A stretch of 64,000 nucleotides of DNA. It comes from Anadara kagoshimensis. Its lineage: Eukaryota > Mollusca > Bivalvia > Arcoida > Arcidae. The translations under genes and the position numbers were made by a program. Of this stretch, positions 59,358 through 64,000 are shown one piece after another. The stretch covers positions 32,290,185-32,354,184 of the forward strand of contig CM037874.1 of assembly GCA_021292105.1 (NCBI GenBank), in the 5' to 3' direction. Every line of letters starts with the position of its first letter. Positions within the stretch are counted from its first letter, which is position 1. The notes below the pieces were generated by a model. The model saw nothing but the letters and a program-made list of their open reading frames with translations. It was not told the DNA's origin and did not search any database.

Positions 59358-59394
59358 CTCAACTTTCTTTATATTCAATGCTTAATCAATTTTA

Positions 59395-59680
59395 TGAACA
59401 TCATTTATGGCCGTCATCACAGTATTGTTGATACGTTTGATGTCTCTGTGTCCAGGATTGCCCTGAATATATTTGACGTCCCATTTTCTTTTCATAAAAA
59501 TTTGATTACACACGTTGTAGATATAGCTATCTAAGCAGGAGGTACTCTCCCTTCCGGAGCACCCGGCCTCACTTCCCTGATGGGAGTTCACGTGTCTAAC
59601 CTACCTTGTCAGTTCCAAAGTTTTTTTTTGCTTTTGGATTGTGATTCTGACATGGATTAGTATGCTTGGTTTTTTTTATT
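59395..59680 (+). repeat. RepA copy
   Basis: It starts at CATCATTTATGGCCGTCATC and includes AGCACCCGGCCTCACTTCCC. It ends TAGTATGCTTGGTTTTTTTT. Confidence 0.75.
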
Positions 59681-59934
59681 ACTTACTATTGTTTGATTGT
59701 CTTGGTATGATAATGATTTCGTTCGGGTGTTTTACTCCTTAGTCAAGACTCTTTTAATTTGATCGAGACGGTCAGTTCACGAATGGTGAAGTCAATCAGA
59801 ATGTAGAGAGAAAAACATCGACCATGGAGAATCTAGAATTAGTTCCGAATGGTATTTTAACCTCTGTGCTGATTAAGACTAATCGGCTGCTGATGTTCCC
59901 GGTAAATTATTACATTATGGAAAAAACGCCTTTA

Positions 59935-60152
59935 AATTTGACGTCTCATAGTTCCATGTTCCTTTCACACAATTTTGATTACACACGTGACGGGTGTAGC
60001 TAGCTAAACAGGAGGTGCTTACCCTTCCGGAGCACCCGGCCTCACTTCCCTGGTGGAAGTTCACGTGTCTAACCTAACTTGTCAGTTCCAAAGTTTTTAC
60101 TTTGCTTCTGGATTGTGATTCGGAAATGGATAAGTATGTTTGTTTTTGATTG
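59935..60152 (+). repeat. RepA copy, 5'-truncated but otherwise consensus-like
   Basis: From TTTGACGTCTCATAGTTCCA to ATGTTTGTTTTTGATT with both hairpins intact (GGTGCT...AGCACC and ACTTCC...GGAAGT). It is nearly identical to the 38757 copy over this part. Confidence 0.85.
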
Positions 60153-60504
60153 GATTGTTTTAGCTTAAATTAAATCTTCAGACATTATTTTGATTTATGT
60201 AAAGGGACCGCTTATCACATCTTAATGTCTATACATGTAGAATGATTTTGCAGGATACAGCTTACGAGCACCAGGTTAAAGCTGAAGAGTGACTAAGATA
60301 AGCAGGAGACACCGGAGCAAATGTGATTTCCAAATACATTATTTATCAAACAACACAAAATAAATTACGCTACTTTTACGATTCATACATCTGCTCGAAT
60401 ACAAACAAGCTGAAACAAGTGAATGGACAGACAGCATGGTTTACAACCAGTGACTATACCGATAGATATAAATGGTATAATCTTGACACGGGTCTCAAAG
60501 AAAA

Positions 60505-60650
60505 TCAAATTTGATGTCCAAATTACAAGCTTAAAAGCAACGTAAAAACTGTGATAACCGGCAAACTAAGTTGAACACCAAACCTTCCATAAAGGAAATG
60601 TGCCTGGGTTTCTTCTGAAGGAAAAACACATTCTTTGTAGCCAGCTTGGG
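60505..60650 (-). repeat. RepA copy, reverse, strongly degraded
   Basis: TGTCCAAATTACAAGCTTAA, AAGCAACGTAAAAACTG and ACCTTCCATAAAGGAAATGT match the complement of the RepA 3' half with many changes. Confidence 0.4.
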
Positions 60651-61264
60651 GATCATATCAAGATCGTTTATTAAAAACTTTTTAATTTCAAATTTGGCAA
60701 GATAATTTGCGGATAAATTTCTTTTTGTAGCTTTTGAATTTCATTATTATAGGGGAAGAGAGCAGATATTCCTTGGATATTGTCTCGTTTGAGTTGTGTA
60801 TACAGGGTGTTTAATACGACGCACAAATTATCATTTATATCCCCGTGCAGAAACCATTATTTAGTCAAAATAGATATATGGCTTATCTTACCTACGAATT
60901 GCTTCTTATTTTATCGTCAAAATTTATCATGAACTTAAAACATGCATTCAGAAAAGTCGGTCAATTGGGGTTGATATCCGTTATCCTTCGCAGCATTTAC
61001 TGGTAAAATATTACATAGATAAAAAAACCAGTAATAAATACATATTTAGTGCAGATCTATGTCGGAAAAAGCAAAAACGCAACGATTTTAAATACAAAAT
61101 TTGCAAATCAATTATCAATTAAAATTATGAGCCATATAGTTCCTAATAAATCCCTATCCTTGCTCAATATCGACTTCATAACAACAGAATGGAATGTGGG
61201 TAATGGTGTTAATAATGGTAGTAAAAAAGACATAATGACGTTGTTTTACGGAAGACTTAAGTTA

Positions 61265-62561
61265 CGATGGGAGGTCGAAAAGTTCATAGAACGGGGTATA
61301 TATTGCCGCAACTAACCATACATTTTATAATTATTTTTCAATATAGTCCCCATTTACCCCAATGCACTTAGCTCACTTTTCTTTCAGACTGTCTATACCT
61401 TTGAAATAGAAGTCTTCGGTTTGGTCCTGAAACCATGACTCTGTGGCAGCCTTAAGTCCTTTATGATCAGGAAATCTGATTGCCCGTAAATGGGACTTCA
61501 AATTTCTAAATAGAAAATAATCACTGGGTGCGAAATAGGGACTGTAGGGTGGGTGATTAAGTAGTTCGAACTTGCATTCACGAATCGCTGCTTGTGCAAT
61601 CCTTGACTTGCGCACAGGAGCATTCTCGTGAAAAAGCAATACCCCTCGGCTCAACGTTCCCCTCCTTTTCAATTTAATAGCAGCTTTCAGCTGCTTCATT
61701 AGATCAGCATAGTAAGCCCCAGTGATAGAGAGATTCCAGCAGCTTTATAATTGATTAACAGAACACCCTTAGAATCCCAAAACACAGTGGCCACTGTGAC
61801 TTTGCCAGCTGATGGCTGGGTTTTGAATTTTTTTGGTGGGGGTGAGCCAGGGTGCTTCCAATGCATGGACTCTTTTTTGATTTCTGGGTCTCAATGATGA
61901 ATATATGTTCCATCACCAGTTACTAAACGTAAATGGAAGCTTTCCGGGTTATCATTATAAATACTAAGAAGCTCCCGACTTGACTGGAGTCTTTGGAAGC
62001 GATCCTGCACATTAAGGTTTCTGGGGACCCATCTTGCGGATACGTTTGGCATCCTAAGATGCTCATGGATAACCGTGTATACACTCCATGTGAAATGTCA
62101 CACTCCTTAGATATGTCGTCAATCCTAATTCGACGATCATTCATGATGAGGGCCTCCGAAGACGTGACGATTTCCTTTGTGATGGCATCAGCTGGTCGAC
62201 CTGACCGTGGATCATCCTTGAGTGAGGTGCGCCCACGTTTAAATTCAGCTGACCATTTTGCCACTGTGGAATAGGCAGGACCACTGTCACCGTACACCTC
62301 GGTCATTCGCCGATAAATTTCTTTGACATTTGATCCCTCTACTGTCAGGAACTTTATTACTGCCCTAAACTCAACATTTTGATTTTCCATCATTGCTTGA
62401 TGGTCACCAACTTTGAATGCTTTTGAGAATTAAACAAACATGTTGTGACAAATAAACTTGATATGTTTAAAATGGCGGAATGTTGTGTTGTCTAAATAAA
62501 TAAAATGTGTGTTACGCTTGGTTGAATACACTGTTCTATGAACTTTCTGACTTCCCTTTCG
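61265..62561 (-). mobile_element. mariner-family DNA transposon, 1297 bp, inactive
   Basis: The left end CGATGGGAGGTCGAAAAGTT and right end (complement) CGAAAGGGAAGTCAGAAAGT continue into the shared TTCATAGAAC, giving inverted repeats of about 31 bp. Each end is flanked by TA (61263-61264 and 62562-62563), the mariner target site. The size is typical for the family. The internal transposase is broken. Confidence 0.9.
61373..62393 (-). pseudogene. mariner transposase pseudogene
   Basis: The N-terminal frame (62393 to 61923) carries the paired helix-turn-helix DNA-binding region (ending near DDPRSGRPADA) and the linker with RIRIDDISKECDISHG. The C-terminal frame (61699 to 61373) has the catalytic end NHPPYSPYFAPSDYF and the helix LKSHLRAIRFPD. 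Between them the first catalytic segment TGDGTYIHH is followed by TGA, and at least two frameshifts are needed (before 61923 and near 61720). The second catalytic aspartate, normally HDN, reads HEN; the third (APSD) is present. An intact mariner transposase is about 345 aa, so this copy is non-functional. Confidence 0.88.
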
Positions 62562-63038
62562 TATTTATGTAGGTCTGTGAAGGGTACATTGTTAGATAGC
62601 ACAGCGGTAGTGTTGTTTTAAACAAATTGCTTGATGTTTGATAATGTTCTAAGGCCTTTAAGGTCACCCATTGTTGCAAAAAATGTGAAAATATGACCCC
62701 AAATGCCAATTTTAACGTCTTTTTCACCACCAAGTTGCCATATACACAGCTCAAACGAGAACACATTCCAGCGATTTAATTCTACGTTGCTCTAGAATAT
62801 ATAACATTACCAAAACCTGAACTTATATTTGAAATGAATCCTCGTAGCCTTTTGCTAAATTTAAAATTTGTTAATTTTAAATAAATTGTTGTTAAATTAT
62901 CCCCGGGTAAGATACATCTGTTTGTAATCAGTACATACGTGCTAAGTAAGATATATTGTTCGCATTCACGGACTATTTAAGCTGTTACTTTGCTTTTGAA
63001 TTGCTATTCGGAGATGTATTTATTTATTTATGTGGGTG

Positions 63039-63091
<53 letters not shown>

Positions 63092-64000
63092 CCAAAATTT
63101 GATTTCAAGCACATAGAATATGTGCCGAAAAGCATGAAAGCACTCGAGCAAATAACAAAATGAAAGTTTTTTCTGTCGCTTTTTTTTCAAACAAGATCTT
63201 TATATATATATATATATAAACCATTTTTCTATGTTTATGAAATATACGAATTAAAGGATATTTACTTCAGTACAATTCGAAATTGTCAAAATATAAATGT
63301 TTGGCAAGTCATAGTCAAAAACACCACAACTTATAAGGTAAATCGAACTCATAGACTCTGATTGTAACGCGGAAAGGATTAATCTTTGCCGCAGGCCTTT
63401 ACTGGGTGGTTCGGTATCATGATAATGGACCGATTATCTTTGACGTTTTGGGCAAGTGTATTTGCATTCTAATGGACGCAATAAGTGTGCACTTGTTCGA
63501 AGCAGATTAGCATTTCTTGCACATTCTCACATACCATATGACCTTTGCTTTTGCCAAAAACATCAAACAGCTGAAAAATTGCTGATGCAGTTAAACAAAC
63601 CGCAAACAAAAGCCGATTATTCGGTCAACTTCAATACATGACTATAGTATATTGTATCGTGAACAGTTTACATCTATTTTAACTAAATGTCAATGATATG
63701 CATTTCGAAGGTTCGGTTAAACCAAACAAATTTTACTTTAATTTTTATCTCAATAATTTGCATTTTTTAAAAGAAATTCGGTCTAATTGAGGTGGATATC
63801 CGTGATCTTCCGAAACGATTCCTTGGTAAATTAAGCCTTTATTAGATAAACATAAGTTACAGTTCGTGGAATTTCAGGATTAATTACATGTTAAGTATGA
63901 ACAACCTTTGTGTACCGAACAAATATTACACAATTATTGTCTTTTGATGAGGTGGATATTATACAATTATGGACTTTTTAGTGGTTGTATATGGTGCGAT
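62562..64000. other. Right-end intergenic region
   Basis: AT-rich, with no gene recognised. It contains (TA)n microsatellites at 63040-63089 and 63201-63219. One RepA-like scrap (CTTTGCTTTTGAATTGCTAT near 62990) may be present. Confidence 0.5.

Overview
The window is animal genomic DNA. It is AT-rich, has spliced genes with GT-AG introns, and is packed with interspersed and tandem repeats. The repeat spectrum fits a lophotrochozoan, most likely a bivalve mollusc: tRNA-derived SINEs with a conserved tail, a CR1-like LINE end, mariner and Ginger transposons, and many short inverted-repeat elements. The species is not identified, and this assignment is inference.

The backbone is a head-to-tail cluster of three clan 2 (CYP2-like) cytochrome P450 genes, all on the + strand: CYP-A (3770-11080), CYP-B (17748-38180) and CYP-C (47781-57682). 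Each has eight coding exons, with identical intron phases (1,2,0,1,0,1,1) and nearly identical exon lengths, so they are tandem duplicates. CYP-A reads as an intact 494-aa enzyme. CYP-B keeps every splice site but has an in-frame TAA at codon 324, upstream of the ExxR and heme-cysteine motifs, so this haplotype should be null. CYP-C is a divergent 498-aa paralogue that keeps the heme cysteine and ExxR but has lost the helix-C WxxxR motif, and its exon 4 is doubtful.

Each P450 gene carries its own minisatellite: a 76-bp unit in CYP-A intron 5, a 32-bp unit in CYP-B intron 1, a 49-bp unit in CYP-B intron 4, and a 26-bp unit just 3' of CYP-C. The 49-bp array is the most unusual feature in the window. 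It is about 43 copies of the exon 5 splice acceptor itself (pyrimidine tract, CAG, and the first exon bases), ending at the real exon.

Mobile elements fill the introns and gaps. A complete, apparently intact Ginger/KRBA2-type DDE transposon (28170-31179, 169-bp TIRs, TATA target duplication) sits on the - strand in CYP-B intron 6. A dead mariner (61265-62561) lies near the right end. A LINE 3' end is at 14660-15395. Several non-autonomous inverted-repeat families and perfect foldback hairpins recur, and an uncharacterised family of about 350 bp (here RepA) has more than 20 copies on both strands.

No functional tRNA, rRNA or other protein-coding gene was found. Exon boundaries rest on splice consensus, phase and comparison among the three paralogues only.
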